A DNA stretch of 64,000 bases from an uncultured Spirochaetales bacterium (GTDB taxonomy: Bacteria; Spirochaetota; Spirochaetia; Sphaerochaetales; Sphaerochaetaceae): positions 50,283 through 114,282 of the forward strand of contig CASDPA010000005.1 in the NCBI GenBank assembly GCA_949282255.1, in the 5' to 3' direction. The notes under the pieces were generated by a model, which was not told the origin of the DNA, searched no databases, and was given only the letters and a program-made list of their open reading frames with translations. Position 1 is the stretch's first letter; each line of letters starts with the position of its first letter. Positions 34,727-42,678 of this stretch are shown here, piece by piece. Position numbers and translations under genes: made by a program.

Positions 34727-35522
34727 TGAATCCTTTTTGAACCCGATGCCGAGGGTTATCGCCCACCGCGGGGACAGCAAGCACTATCCGGAGAACACCT
34801 TGGAGGCTTTTTGTTCGGCAGTGGCCATGGGGATAGATGTGGTGGAAACCGATGTACACCTTTCAAAGGACGGCGTTCTTGTGATCTGGCACGATCCGAC
34901 GCTGGAAAGGAACACAAACGGAAAAGGTACCATCGAGAGCCACACTCTTGCGGAGCTGAAGGCTCTGGATGCCGGCTACACCTTTACAAAAGACGGAGGA
35001 AAGACCTACCCCTTCAGAGCCAAGGGAGTCAGGATGTGCACATTGGAGGAGGCACTGACGGAATGCCCGAACCAAAGGTTCAATGTGGACTTGAAAAGCA
35101 AAAACACAAAAATCGTTGATGAGTTCATACGGATTGTACGCAAGCATGGTGCCCAGAACCGGATTGTCGGAGCGTCCTTTCATCTTAAGAATCTGAAACT
35201 CTTGCGTAAAAAGGCCCCTGAAATACTCACCAGCATCACAACGGCCGAGGTTGTCGGGCTGCTTCTAAGACAGAAGCTGCACATTCTGCCAAAGACATTT
35301 TCAAGAAAGATAATCTTTCAAGTGCCGATCAGGCAGGCAGGAATCAATGTGATAACCCCAGCTTTCGTAAAAGATATGAAGGCACGCGGGGCGGTTGTGA
35401 TGGTATGGACGATAAACGATGAGAAGACCATGCGTTATCTTTTTTCAATCGGTGTCGACTCGGTAATGACAGACGATCCTGCACTTGTGATAAAAGTGGC
35501 AGAGGATATGAATATACGCTAA
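34719..35522 (+). CDS. Glycerophosphodiester phosphodiesterase
   Basis: 267-residue cytoplasmic enzyme (UgpQ-like, no signal peptide) that splits glycerophosphodiesters from lipid turnover into glycerol 3-phosphate and an alcohol. The catalytic pattern VIAHRGDSKHYPENTLEAF, the metal ligands in VETDVHLSKDG and WHDPTLERNTNG, and the C-terminal WTINDEKTM are present. It lies between trmJ (8-bp overlap) and the DUF362 gene (11-bp gap), forming one operon. Confidence 0.93.
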   Translation: MADESFLNPMPRVIAHRGDSKHYPENTLEAFCSAVAMGIDVVETDVHLSKDGVLVIWHDPTLERNTNGKGTIESHTLAELKALDAGYTFTKDGGKTYPFRAKGVRMCTLEEALTECPNQRFNVDLKSKNTKIVDEFIRIVRKHGAQNRIVGASFHLKNLKLLRKKAPEILTSITTAEVVGLLLRQKLHILPKTFSRKIIFQVPIRQAGINVITPAFVKDMKARGAVVMVWTINDEKTMRYLFSIGVDSVMTDDPALVIKVAEDMNIR

Positions 35523-35533
35523 GAGGGAGAAAT

Positions 35534-36643
35534 ATGGAAAGCAAAGTATATTATTCTGACTTGAGGACAGGTTTCAACAACAGTCTTTTGGACAAGCTCA
35601 AAAGGCTTATGAAGAGAGCCGGAATTGAGGATATCGATTTCAAAGATAAATTTGTTGCGGTCAAGATCCATTTCGGAGAACCGGGCAACCTTGCGTTCCT
35701 TCGTCCAAATTGGGCAAAGGTTGTATGTGATGAGATAAAGGAACTTGGAGGAAAGCCATTTTTGACAGATTGCAATACCCTTTATGTCGGAGGAAGGAAG
35801 AATGCGCTCGACCACATCGATGCGGCATATACAAATGGCTTCACTCCTCTTTCAACCGGAGTTCATGTGCTTATTGCGGACGGACTTAAGGGAACAGATG
35901 AGGAGGAAGTTCCTGTGGAGGGTGGCAGATATGTCAAGTGCGCCAAGATCGGCAGAGCTGTGATGGATGCCGATGTTTTCATTTCCTTGAACCATTTCAA
36001 GGGACATGAATCCACGGGATTCGGAGGTGCATTGAAAAATATCGGTATGGGCTGCGGAAGCCGGGCTGGAAAGATGGAGATGCATACGATGGGCAAACCT
36101 GTTGTCAGAGAGGATCTTTGCATAGGATGCCACAGATGTGAAAAGATATGCGCCCACGGCGCCCCGACGTTCGATGCTTCTGGCAAATGCCATATCGACG
36201 AAAGCAAATGCGTAGGATGCGGAAGATGCATCGGCGTCTGTCCAAAGGATGCGATAGAACCCACCAACTACAACAGTAACGAAGAACTCAATTACCGCAT
36301 GATGGAATATGCAAAGGCTGTGATATGGAACCGCCCTACATTCCATATCTCAATTGCTGTGGATATTTCTCCGAACTGCGACTGCCATAATGAGAACGAC
36401 ATGCCAATTGTTCCTAATATCGGTATGTTCGCCTCATTCGATCCGGTTGCACTCGATCAGGCATGTGCGGATATGGTCAACAGCCAGCAGATGAACGAGG
36501 GATCTGCACTTTCAGAGGCCAAGGAGCATACCGGCGATCATTTCAGGGACGTACACCCTGATACCAATTGGAAGCAGGGCTTGGAATATGCAGAACAGAT
36601 AGGACTGGGAAGCAGGAAATACAAACTGATCAAGGTCAACTGA
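35534..36643 (+). CDS. DUF362 protein with two [4Fe-4S] clusters
   Basis: 369-residue protein: an N-terminal DUF362 domain (VAVKIHFGEPGN, ISLNHFKGHESTGFGGALKN) with two inserted ferredoxin-type clusters (CIGCHRCEKIC and CVGCGRCIGVCPK). Proteins of this kind are found in many anaerobes and are thought to act in redox chemistry, but their reaction is not known. It is the third gene of the trmJ operon, and a strong terminator follows. Confidence 0.9.
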   Translation: MESKVYYSDLRTGFNNSLLDKLKRLMKRAGIEDIDFKDKFVAVKIHFGEPGNLAFLRPNWAKVVCDEIKELGGKPFLTDCNTLYVGGRKNALDHIDAAYTNGFTPLSTGVHVLIADGLKGTDEEEVPVEGGRYVKCAKIGRAVMDADVFISLNHFKGHESTGFGGALKNIGMGCGSRAGKMEMHTMGKPVVREDLCIGCHRCEKICAHGAPTFDASGKCHIDESKCVGCGRCIGVCPKDAIEPTNYNSNEELNYRMMEYAKAVIWNRPTFHISIAVDISPNCDCHNENDMPIVPNIGMFASFDPVALDQACADMVNSQQMNEGSALSEAKEHTGDHFRDVHPDTNWKQGLEYAEQIGLGSRKYKLIKVN

Positions 36644-36657
36644 CAGTATATATGCAC

Positions 36658-36690
36658 AGGCCGGAGCTCTGTCATCCGGCCTTTTTTTAT
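36658..36690 (+). terminator. Rho-independent terminator of the trmJ-GDPD-DUF362 operon
   Basis: AGGCCGGA (36658-36665) and TCCGGCCT (36675-36682) form a perfect 8-bp stem with a 9-nt loop, followed by a run of T. Confidence 0.9.
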
Positions 36691-36807
36691 TGTACACACG
36701 TTGCACATAAACCTCACAAGAAACCGATTAATCAACATCACAACTATTTGTTATATCCCTATCATCCACACCGAACGATATGAAATTCTAGGTATGGAGA
36801 AACAAAA

Positions 36808-37608
36808 ATGAAAAGCAAAAAAATTGCAGCAGCAGCAATCGTAACACTTCTTACAGTGCCCAGCGTATTTGCTACTGTCTACGGAACGGAAAACGTATCG
36901 ATCTGGAACAAGGCGGACGAGATCGCAGATGACAGCGTATCCTACGTGGCAACCTCGAGGGACATCACCTTAGAGAGCCTTGATGAGGAAGGAAATGTCA
37001 TAAAGACGGATATGGCGGCTATAAGCGCAATTCCTGCAAACTATGGTTCCAGGATTTTAAGAACCATCGCAGGCGAAAGCGACGCGGTGGCCTTTACAGA
37101 CAACTTCTATGACGGTAGCATCATCACCCCGTTCAACGACAACCTTTACGACCTGGATGCGAAATATCTCAGGGACGAAGTTGTAAACGGAGTAGCTACA
37201 AAAGTCTACGAAGCCTCAATCGCACTTGATAAGAATCTCTTCTTCTTCAGCGATCCGTACAAGGAAAGCGGAGATATCATCGGATACGACTTCGATGAAA
37301 AAGAGACAAACGACGACCTCGTCGTAACAATCTGGCTCGATGCTTCAACCGGAGCACTGGTAAAGCAGGAAAACAACTACACCTACAACGTCGGCCTCAG
37401 CAACAGCAAGGTGAGCTTCAAGCAGACCGTACTCTACGGCACTGCGGAGACAAGCGACGGACTGGTATCACTTCCCTCTTCAGTCACGACAAGCGGCATA
37501 GTCGACGAGAACACAAAGTCTCCGTCGATCTACAACAGAGTCAACTTCCTCATCACCGATCTGCTTGACGGTTATGTGGATACGGAGAACTACAAGCACG
37601 GATTCTAA
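36808..37608 (+). CDS. Exported protein of unknown function
   Basis: 266 residues with a signal peptide (MKSKKIAAAAIVTLLTVPSVFA, cleavage after the last A). The mature part is acidic and rich in beta-strand pattern, with IWLDASTGALVKQENNYTYN resembling the strand layout of LolA/outer-membrane lipoprotein sorting-type folds, but I cannot assign a family. GGAG precedes the ATG. It is a single-gene unit with strong terminators on both sides, which suggests good expression. Likely periplasmic. Confidence 0.75.
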   Translation: MKSKKIAAAAIVTLLTVPSVFATVYGTENVSIWNKADEIADDSVSYVATSRDITLESLDEEGNVIKTDMAAISAIPANYGSRILRTIAGESDAVAFTDNFYDGSIITPFNDNLYDLDAKYLRDEVVNGVATKVYEASIALDKNLFFFSDPYKESGDIIGYDFDEKETNDDLVVTIWLDASTGALVKQENNYTYNVGLSNSKVSFKQTVLYGTAETSDGLVSLPSSVTTSGIVDENTKSPSIYNRVNFLITDLLDGYVDTENYKHGF

Positions 37609-37627
37609 TATAATCTGACAAAAAAAG

Positions 37628-37687
37628 GCACCTCTTTTCCAGGCATGCAGAAAAACTGCATCAAAAGCGGAAAGGGGTGCTTTTTTT
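37628..37687 (+). terminator. Terminator after the exported-protein gene
   Basis: GCACC-TCTTTTCC (37628-37640) pairs with GGAAA-GGGGTGC (37669-37680), enclosing a second hairpin ATGCAG/CTGCAT, and is followed by a seven-base T-run. Confidence 0.8.
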
Positions 37688-37743
37688 CGCCTCACGTCTT
37701 TTTCATATGGATTCTTCCAACAGAAAAAAAGAGGCGGAAAGAA

Positions 37744-38553
37744 TCAGCAGATCGACATCGGATCGATATGTGACTGCTCGATATCCTTGAAATACTTATA
37801 TGTATCGACCTTGAGCTCCCCGCAGGCGGGCTCGTCACATACTATGATTGCAGCCCTGTGCATCTGCAAGGCAGAACATGTCCACATCTGCGATACCCCG
37901 CCTTCCACAGTTGCGGCAAGCGCACGCGCCTTGTTATGTCCGTTGACAAGGACAAGAACTTCCTTGCTGTCTGTCACAGTCTGAACTCCTACTGTGAGCG
38001 CAGTGCTCGGAACCTTGGATACATCGTTGTCAAAGAATCTTGAATTCATGACCTTGGTATCATAAGTAAGGCTCTTTTCTCTTGTTCTTGAGCAAAGGGA
38101 AGAGAATGGCTCGTTGAAAGCGATATGGCCGTCGGCACCGATTCCACCCATGAACAGGTCTATTCCTCCATAGCTCTTGATCTTCTCCTCATAGCGGGCG
38201 CACTCTGCCTTCAGGTCGGGGGCATTCCCGTTGAGGATATTGATGTTCTCTGCAGGAATATCTATATGGTTGAAGAAATTCTCATGCATGAATGTCCAAT
38301 AGCTCTGTGGATGGTCCTTTGGAAGGCCCACATATTCATCCATATTGAAAGTCACGACGTTCTTAAAAGAGATGAACCCGTTCTTGTTCATCCTTACCAG
38401 CTCCCGGTAGGTCCCGATCGGAGAGGATCCTGTAGGAAGTCCGAGAATGAAAGGACGCTCGCTGGTCCTGTTATGCTCCTTTATCCGGGAAGCGATATAC
38501 CTTGCAGCCCAAAGCGAAAGCTGTTCGTAATCCGGTTCGATAATGACGCGCAT
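37744..38553 (-). CDS. nagB: Glucosamine-6-phosphate deaminase
   Basis: 269-residue enzyme that converts glucosamine 6-phosphate to fructose 6-phosphate and ammonia. The start ([20 protein letters not shown]), [28 protein letters not shown] and [14 protein letters not shown] match canonical hexameric NagB. GGAGG lies 6 nt before the ATG at 38553. It stands alone behind its own promoter, away from the nagA operon, where a second and divergent paralogue is encoded (58212-58952). Confidence 0.95.
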   Translation of the reverse strand: MRVIIEPDYEQLSLWAARYIASRIKEHNRTSERPFILGLPTGSSPIGTYRELVRMNKNGFISFKNVVTFNMDEYVGLPKDHPQSYWTFMHENFFNHIDIPAENINILNGNAPDLKAECARYEEKIKSYGGIDLFMGGIGADGHIAFNEPFSSLCSRTREKSLTYDTKVMNSRFFDNDVSKVPSTALTVGVQTVTDSKEVLVLVNGHNKARALAATVEGGVSQMWTCSALQMHRAAIIVCDEPACGELKVDTYKYFKDIEQSHIDPMSIC

Positions 38554-38595
38554 AAACTCCTCCAAATGCTTTATTATTCAATTGTGTCCTTTTCC

Positions 38596-38624
38596 AGTTT
38601 ACTTTCTTTTTCACATTATTGCAA
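38596..38624 (-). promoter_or_regulatory. Promoter of nagB
   Basis: On the minus strand, TTGCAA (38619-38624) and TAAACT (38596-38601) are 17 nt apart. The mRNA leader is about 35 nt and ends with a clear Shine-Dalgarno. Confidence 0.5.
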
Positions 38625-38655
38625 ACAAACTCTGAAAGACACCTCAAAGTGCTCC

Positions 38656-39729
38656 TCAGGACCAGCTTCCAACCTTTTCCATTATTGCCGAAGCCACAAC
38701 AGCATCTCCACTGTAGACCACAGCGCTCTGCCCGGGAGTCAAGGCGCCGGCGCCATGGGTGAAATTTGCAATAAAACCGTCATCCAGTTTTTTCACCGAG
38801 GCTTCCAGACCAGGAGATGCAGACCGGATTTTCACAGAATATGCAGGTTCTGTGAAATCAAGAAAGGAAACGTAATTGACATTGCTGCAGAATACGCTTC
38901 CGGAAATAGTATCCTCCTTCAAGCCGACCACAACCCTGTTCCTTTCCGGATCCAAGGCTATGACGTAAAGCGGTTCGCTGTATGCGACCTTCAGTCCCTT
39001 GCGCTGGCCGATGGTGTAATTCCAGAACCCGTCATGCTCGCCAAGCTTCGTACCGTCCTTGAAAAGGATATCCCCTCTTTTTGGACCGACCTGCAGCAGG
39101 TCGGAATATGATCCCCCATAAAAATCCTGGCTCTCCCTTTCTCCCGGATCATGAAACCCCATCTGCTCATCTATTTTCCTCACTTCGCTTTTCAAAAGAC
39201 TTCCCAAAGGAAAAAGCGTGAAAGAAAGCTGTTCCTGACTCAGACGGGAAAGGAAATAGGACTGGTCTTTCTTCAAATCCTTTGCCCTGAAAAGAGCATA
39301 CCTGTTTCCCATCTTCCCCACCCTGGCATAATGCCCTGTGGCAAAATAATCAAAATCCACGGCTTTTCTGGCTTCTTTTACCATCGCACCAAATTTGATG
39401 AGCGCATTGCACCAGATGCATGGGTTCGGAGTACGCCCGTTCATATACTCGCTTTTGAAATTATCCAGCACGTTTGTCTCGTAGAGCGGCGAGCAGTCAA
39501 CAACGCGATGCTTTATACCGATTTTCCTGCAAACAGAATCTATCTTCTCAAGATCTCCGCTCTTATCCGGATTATAACAGCTATTCGGACTTACCGGAGC
39601 TGGATAAGGGGAATCCTTGCGCCAGATGAGCATTGTGATTCCCTCCACCTCATATCCCTGCTCCTTCAACAGATATGCGCTGACGGAGGAATCTATACCG
39701 CCGCTCATGCCTACCAAAACTTTCTTCAT
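38656..39729 (-). CDS. mnmA: tRNA-specific 2-thiouridylase MnmA
   Basis: 357-residue enzyme that thiolates U34 in tRNAs for Lys, Glu and Gln. The PP-loop GMSGGIDSSVSA, the first catalytic cysteine in NPCIWCN, the GHYAR motif and the second cysteine in GSVFCSNVNY are present. A TAACAT box (39736-39741) ends 6 nt before the ATG with no Shine-Dalgarno, so the transcript is probably leaderless. Confidence 0.94.
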   Translation of the reverse strand: MKKVLVGMSGGIDSSVSAYLLKEQGYEVEGITMLIWRKDSPYPAPVSPNSCYNPDKSGDLEKIDSVCRKIGIKHRVVDCSPLYETNVLDNFKSEYMNGRTPNPCIWCNALIKFGAMVKEARKAVDFDYFATGHYARVGKMGNRYALFRAKDLKKDQSYFLSRLSQEQLSFTLFPLGSLLKSEVRKIDEQMGFHDPGERESQDFYGGSYSDLLQVGPKRGDILFKDGTKLGEHDGFWNYTIGQRKGLKVAYSEPLYVIALDPERNRVVVGLKEDTISGSVFCSNVNYVSFLDFTEPAYSVKIRSASPGLEASVKKLDDGFIANFTHGAGALTPGQSAVVYSGDAVVASAIMEKVGSWS

Positions 39730-39834
39730 ACTGCGATGTTAACATAAAAGGCAGCCGCATATCCTCATAAATATCTAAAAAATATGGTTAATGGCGCACT
39801 ACCATGATAAAATAAAATCCATGAGGAGACTTTC

Positions 39835-40242
39835 ATGGCAGAAAAAGAAAATCAGATCGTAAAAAAAGAAAAAACCTTACCGGCAAAAAAGGATGCTTCA
39901 AAAAAGCTTCCTGTTGCAACAAAAAATGAAAAGGCACCTAAAGCCACGGAGGAAGAGATGGTGATCGATGTACCTGCCATCGAAGATTCTCCAGTAAAGG
40001 CCGAGGCAAAATCAAAGAACAAGAAAAAGCAGGTCAGATACATTTTCCGGGATGCAGAAAAAGGCTGGTACGAAAAGGAAAGGGACAATACCCGTATCAC
40101 CAAGTTCTATGCAACCCAGAAAGAAGCAGTTGAAGCTGCTAAGGAACATATAAGGAACTCCGGATTGCCGGGATCGATCATAATCCAGAGTAAAGCCGGA
40201 AAAATCAGGGCAAACACAAAAATCACAACAAAAAAACTTTAA
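39835..40242 (+). CDS. DUF2188-like small basic protein
   Basis: 135 residues. The first 65 are a Lys/Ala/Pro/Glu-rich low-complexity region; the last 65 (VRYIFRDAEKGWYEKERDNTRITKFYATQKEAVEAAKEHI) look like a DUF2188 domain, a small fold of unknown role. GAGGAG precedes the ATG. The layout resembles histone-like or envelope-linked basic tails, but no function can be assigned. Confidence 0.72.
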   Translation: MAEKENQIVKKEKTLPAKKDASKKLPVATKNEKAPKATEEEMVIDVPAIEDSPVKAEAKSKNKKKQVRYIFRDAEKGWYEKERDNTRITKFYATQKEAVEAAKEHIRNSGLPGSIIIQSKAGKIRANTKITTKKL

Positions 40243-40281
40243 TAGAACAAAAATAAATATCAATTGATATTGTTTTTTAAT

Positions 40282-40313
40282 AATCTCCTTATTATTTTTT
40301 ATATAAGGAGATT
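40282..40313 (+). promoter_or_regulatory. Hairpin masking the ldhA Shine-Dalgarno
   Basis: AATCTCCTTAT (40282-40292) is fully complementary to ATAAGGAGATT (40303-40313), an 11-bp stem with a 10-nt U-rich loop. The right arm contains the AAGGAG ribosome site of ldhA, 10 nt before its ATG. The stem would hide the site and is A/U-rich, so it could melt with temperature or yield to another factor. A 16-nt palindrome, AATATCAATTGATATT (40256-40271), lies just upstream. Confidence 0.6.
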
Positions 40314-40320
40314 TTATATT

Positions 40321-41301
40321 ATGAAAATCACTATGTTCGATACAAAACCATATGATAAGAAATACTTTGAAGAAATCAATCAAAACTATGGCTTCGATAT
40401 CAAATACTTGGAATCCACACTGGGAGAAAACTCTGCAATCATGGCAAAGGGCTCAGATGTGGTCTGTCCGTTCGTAAACTGCAATGTTGATAAAAAGGTG
40501 ATAGACATCCTTGCCGATGAGGGGATTCGCCTCATAGCCATGAGAAGTGCAGGTTTCAACAATGTCGATCTGAAAAGGGCTACAGAGAGAGGTCTCAAAG
40601 TGGTCAGGGTCCCCGCATATTCTCCACATGCTGTAGCAGAGCATTCTTTTGCAATGCTTCTTACGTTGGTAAGGAAGATGCAGCATGCATATGTCCGAAC
40701 AAGGGAATTCAATTTTTCGCTCTCCGGTCTGGAAGGTTTCGATCTCTACAGAAAAACGATCGGAATAATCGGTACAGGGAAGATAGGCAGATGCGCGATC
40801 GATATCGCAAAGGGCTTCGGCATGCAAATTCTGGCCTATGATCCATATCCCCAGCCGCTGGAAGGGGTTGAGTACACAAATCTTGAAGAGCTTCTTAAAA
40901 AGAGCGACATAATCAGCCTTTACTGTCCTCTGACAAAAGACAACAGGCATCTGATAAATGCAGAAAGCCTGAAAATGATCAAAAAGAATGCCGTCATAAT
41001 AAACACCAGCCGTGGAGCCCTCGTCAACAGCGAGGACCTGCTTGATGCGCTGAAGGAAAAACGGCTTGCCGGAGCCGCGCTCGACGTATATGAGGAAGAA
41101 GCGGGGATCTTCTTCACGGACCAGAGCAACGAAGGGATAGAAGACGACACGCTTGCCCGTCTGATAAGCATGCCGAACGTCATCGTCACCTCACATCAGG
41201 GCTACCTCACAGAGGAGGCCTTGAGAGCCATAAGTGAAACGACACTCAAAAACATAAGCGAGTTCGAACAGGGTCTTGCCCTTTCAAATGAGATAAAATG
41301 A
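40321..41301 (+). CDS. ldhA: D-lactate dehydrogenase (2-hydroxyacid dehydrogenase family)
   Basis: 326-residue NAD-dependent enzyme that reduces pyruvate to D-lactate, a fermentation end step. The substrate-binding start (MKITMFDTKPYDKKYFEEIN), the NAD site GIIGTGKIGRCAIDIAKGFG and the catalytic residues R231 (SRGAL), E258 (DVYEEE) and H292 (SHQGYLT) fit LdhA rather than other 2-hydroxyacid dehydrogenases. The ribosome site is locked in a hairpin, implying translational control. It converges on the J-domain gene with no spacer. Confidence 0.92.
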   Translation: MKITMFDTKPYDKKYFEEINQNYGFDIKYLESTLGENSAIMAKGSDVVCPFVNCNVDKKVIDILADEGIRLIAMRSAGFNNVDLKRATERGLKVVRVPAYSPHAVAEHSFAMLLTLVRKMQHAYVRTREFNFSLSGLEGFDLYRKTIGIIGTGKIGRCAIDIAKGFGMQILAYDPYPQPLEGVEYTNLEELLKKSDIISLYCPLTKDNRHLINAESLKMIKKNAVIINTSRGALVNSEDLLDALKEKRLAGAALDVYEEEAGIFFTDQSNEGIEDDTLARLISMPNVIVTSHQGYLTEEALRAISETTLKNISEFEQGLALSNEIK

Positions 41302-42420
41302 TCATTTTCCACCTGTAAGGAATGCATAGGCCTCATTGACCTTCTGCATCTCCTTATTGGCAAAATCCATAAATGCCGGATCCAGCCTATATGCCTGTAT
41401 CCGGTCAGGATGGAAGCTCATCACCTTGTTGCGGTACGCGTTTCTGATTTCCTCATCCGTAGCCCCTGCAGACAAACCCAGGACCTTGAGATGGTGCAGT
41501 TTGTCATCCTCTCCTCTCCTGCCGCTATTGAGAAGAAGAGAGTCATAGTACTCAAAAAATACCTTGCGCTGATCTTCGGTATCGTCAAACCCGTTCGCAT
41601 ACCAGGCAAAATCAAGCGGTGTAAGGCTCATACCATATGAGGCATACCCCTCTCCACCAAAAGAGGGGTTTTCCTTTGCAAATCCGCTTTGCCCCTTTTC
41701 AATGACCATTTTGAACGGATCTGTCCCGGAATTCTGCTGCATCGCCTCGACAAGCGTGAAATAATCGATCAAATCCACCCTGTCGAGACCAGCATGCATG
41801 GAAAAGGAAGATAAGAGCTTTAAGTATTTTATCAAAGCCCGTTTCTTATCCTTTCCTATTTCCTTACCATAATCCCTGATTCCCAGATCAAGCCGCTTTA
41901 ATGCTCCGACATCGACCTCCATATCGCTTTTGAGCATGAGAGTAATGGCTAACGAGCCCTCGTTCTCAGGCTCATACTCCAAAACAAGCCGCAGTCCGTT
42001 TATGGAAAAATTCTTCAGATTCCTGTAAAAGGCCTTCAAGCCTTCTTCGGTCCGGCTTACAGATATCCGCTCGATCGTGAAATTCTCATTCTTGCAGGCA
42101 AGAAGCGACGAAGGGACCGCATACCCCGCAATGGATAAGAGCTTTAGCACTTGCAAAAGGGAGAATTGGGAAACCTTCCTGCGGTTGAGTTCATATGTTC
42201 TATATATCTCCTCGTTTTTAAAAAAAGTCCTGTGTATGGTGATTTCACGCATGTAAAGACGGAATATCTGGCTTTGGATCACCGCTTCAAAAACATCGGC
42301 CTCCCTCTTTTTGCCTTCATGCTCCAAAGATACCTCCAGGCTTTCCTTTGCTTGGATAACAACAGGAGAAAGGCTGCATGTGAAAATCCTTTCAAGCTTG
42401 TTTTCAAGATTTTTTTCCAT
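41302..42420 (-). CDS. J-domain protein with long N-terminal region of unknown fold
   Basis: 372 residues. The last 65 or so are a J domain (LKVLGLSAGATDEEIRNAY, with the HPD triad in SFHPDRI), so it recruits and stimulates a DnaK-type chaperone. The 300-residue N-terminal part is helical, with no Gly/Phe or zinc-finger region, and I do not recognise its family; a C-terminal J domain on such a body is seen in TerB/DjlA-like proteins. It is a single gene, convergent with ldhA. Confidence 0.75.
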   Translation of the reverse strand: MEKNLENKLERIFTCSLSPVVIQAKESLEVSLEHEGKKREADVFEAVIQSQIFRLYMREITIHRTFFKNEEIYRTYELNRRKVSQFSLLQVLKLLSIAGYAVPSSLLACKNENFTIERISVSRTEEGLKAFYRNLKNFSINGLRLVLEYEPENEGSLAITLMLKSDMEVDVGALKRLDLGIRDYGKEIGKDKKRALIKYLKLLSSFSMHAGLDRVDLIDYFTLVEAMQQNSGTDPFKMVIEKGQSGFAKENPSFGGEGYASYGMSLTPLDFAWYANGFDDTEDQRKVFFEYYDSLLLNSGRRGEDDKLHHLKVLGLSAGATDEEIRNAYRNKVMSFHPDRIQAYRLDPAFMDFANKEMQKVNEAYAFLTGGK

Positions 42421-42623
42421 ACAGAAATCTTACATCAGAGGCCTGAATATAGAAAGTTTTTTAATCCGATGACGATAAAGGAATAAAATTGCCTGCATTT
42501 TCAGTAAGCAATGTCGTTTTATAATATTTGCATAATGGGATATCCAATTACTTTAAAATTTAGATTTACAGCAATTAATTAAAAAAAATTTCGCATATAA
42601 AAACAACTAAAGCAATAAATCCA

Positions 42624-42632
42624 TGATATAAT
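42624..42632 (+). promoter_or_regulatory. Extended -10 promoter of hppA
   Basis: TGA-TATAAT (42624-42632) is a TGN-extended -10 element with no clear -35 box. It would give a leader of about 40 nt. The rest of the AT-rich 258-bp gap upstream shows no gene. Confidence 0.5.
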
Positions 42633-42678
42633 CAAACTGTAACCGAACATCAGCAAAGGGGGCCATAAGGAGGTGGTC

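Noticed and set aside
38125..39111. 328-codon plus-strand frame over nagB and mnmA
   Set aside because: It runs antisense through two conserved genes and has a composition typical of a reverse-complement shadow.
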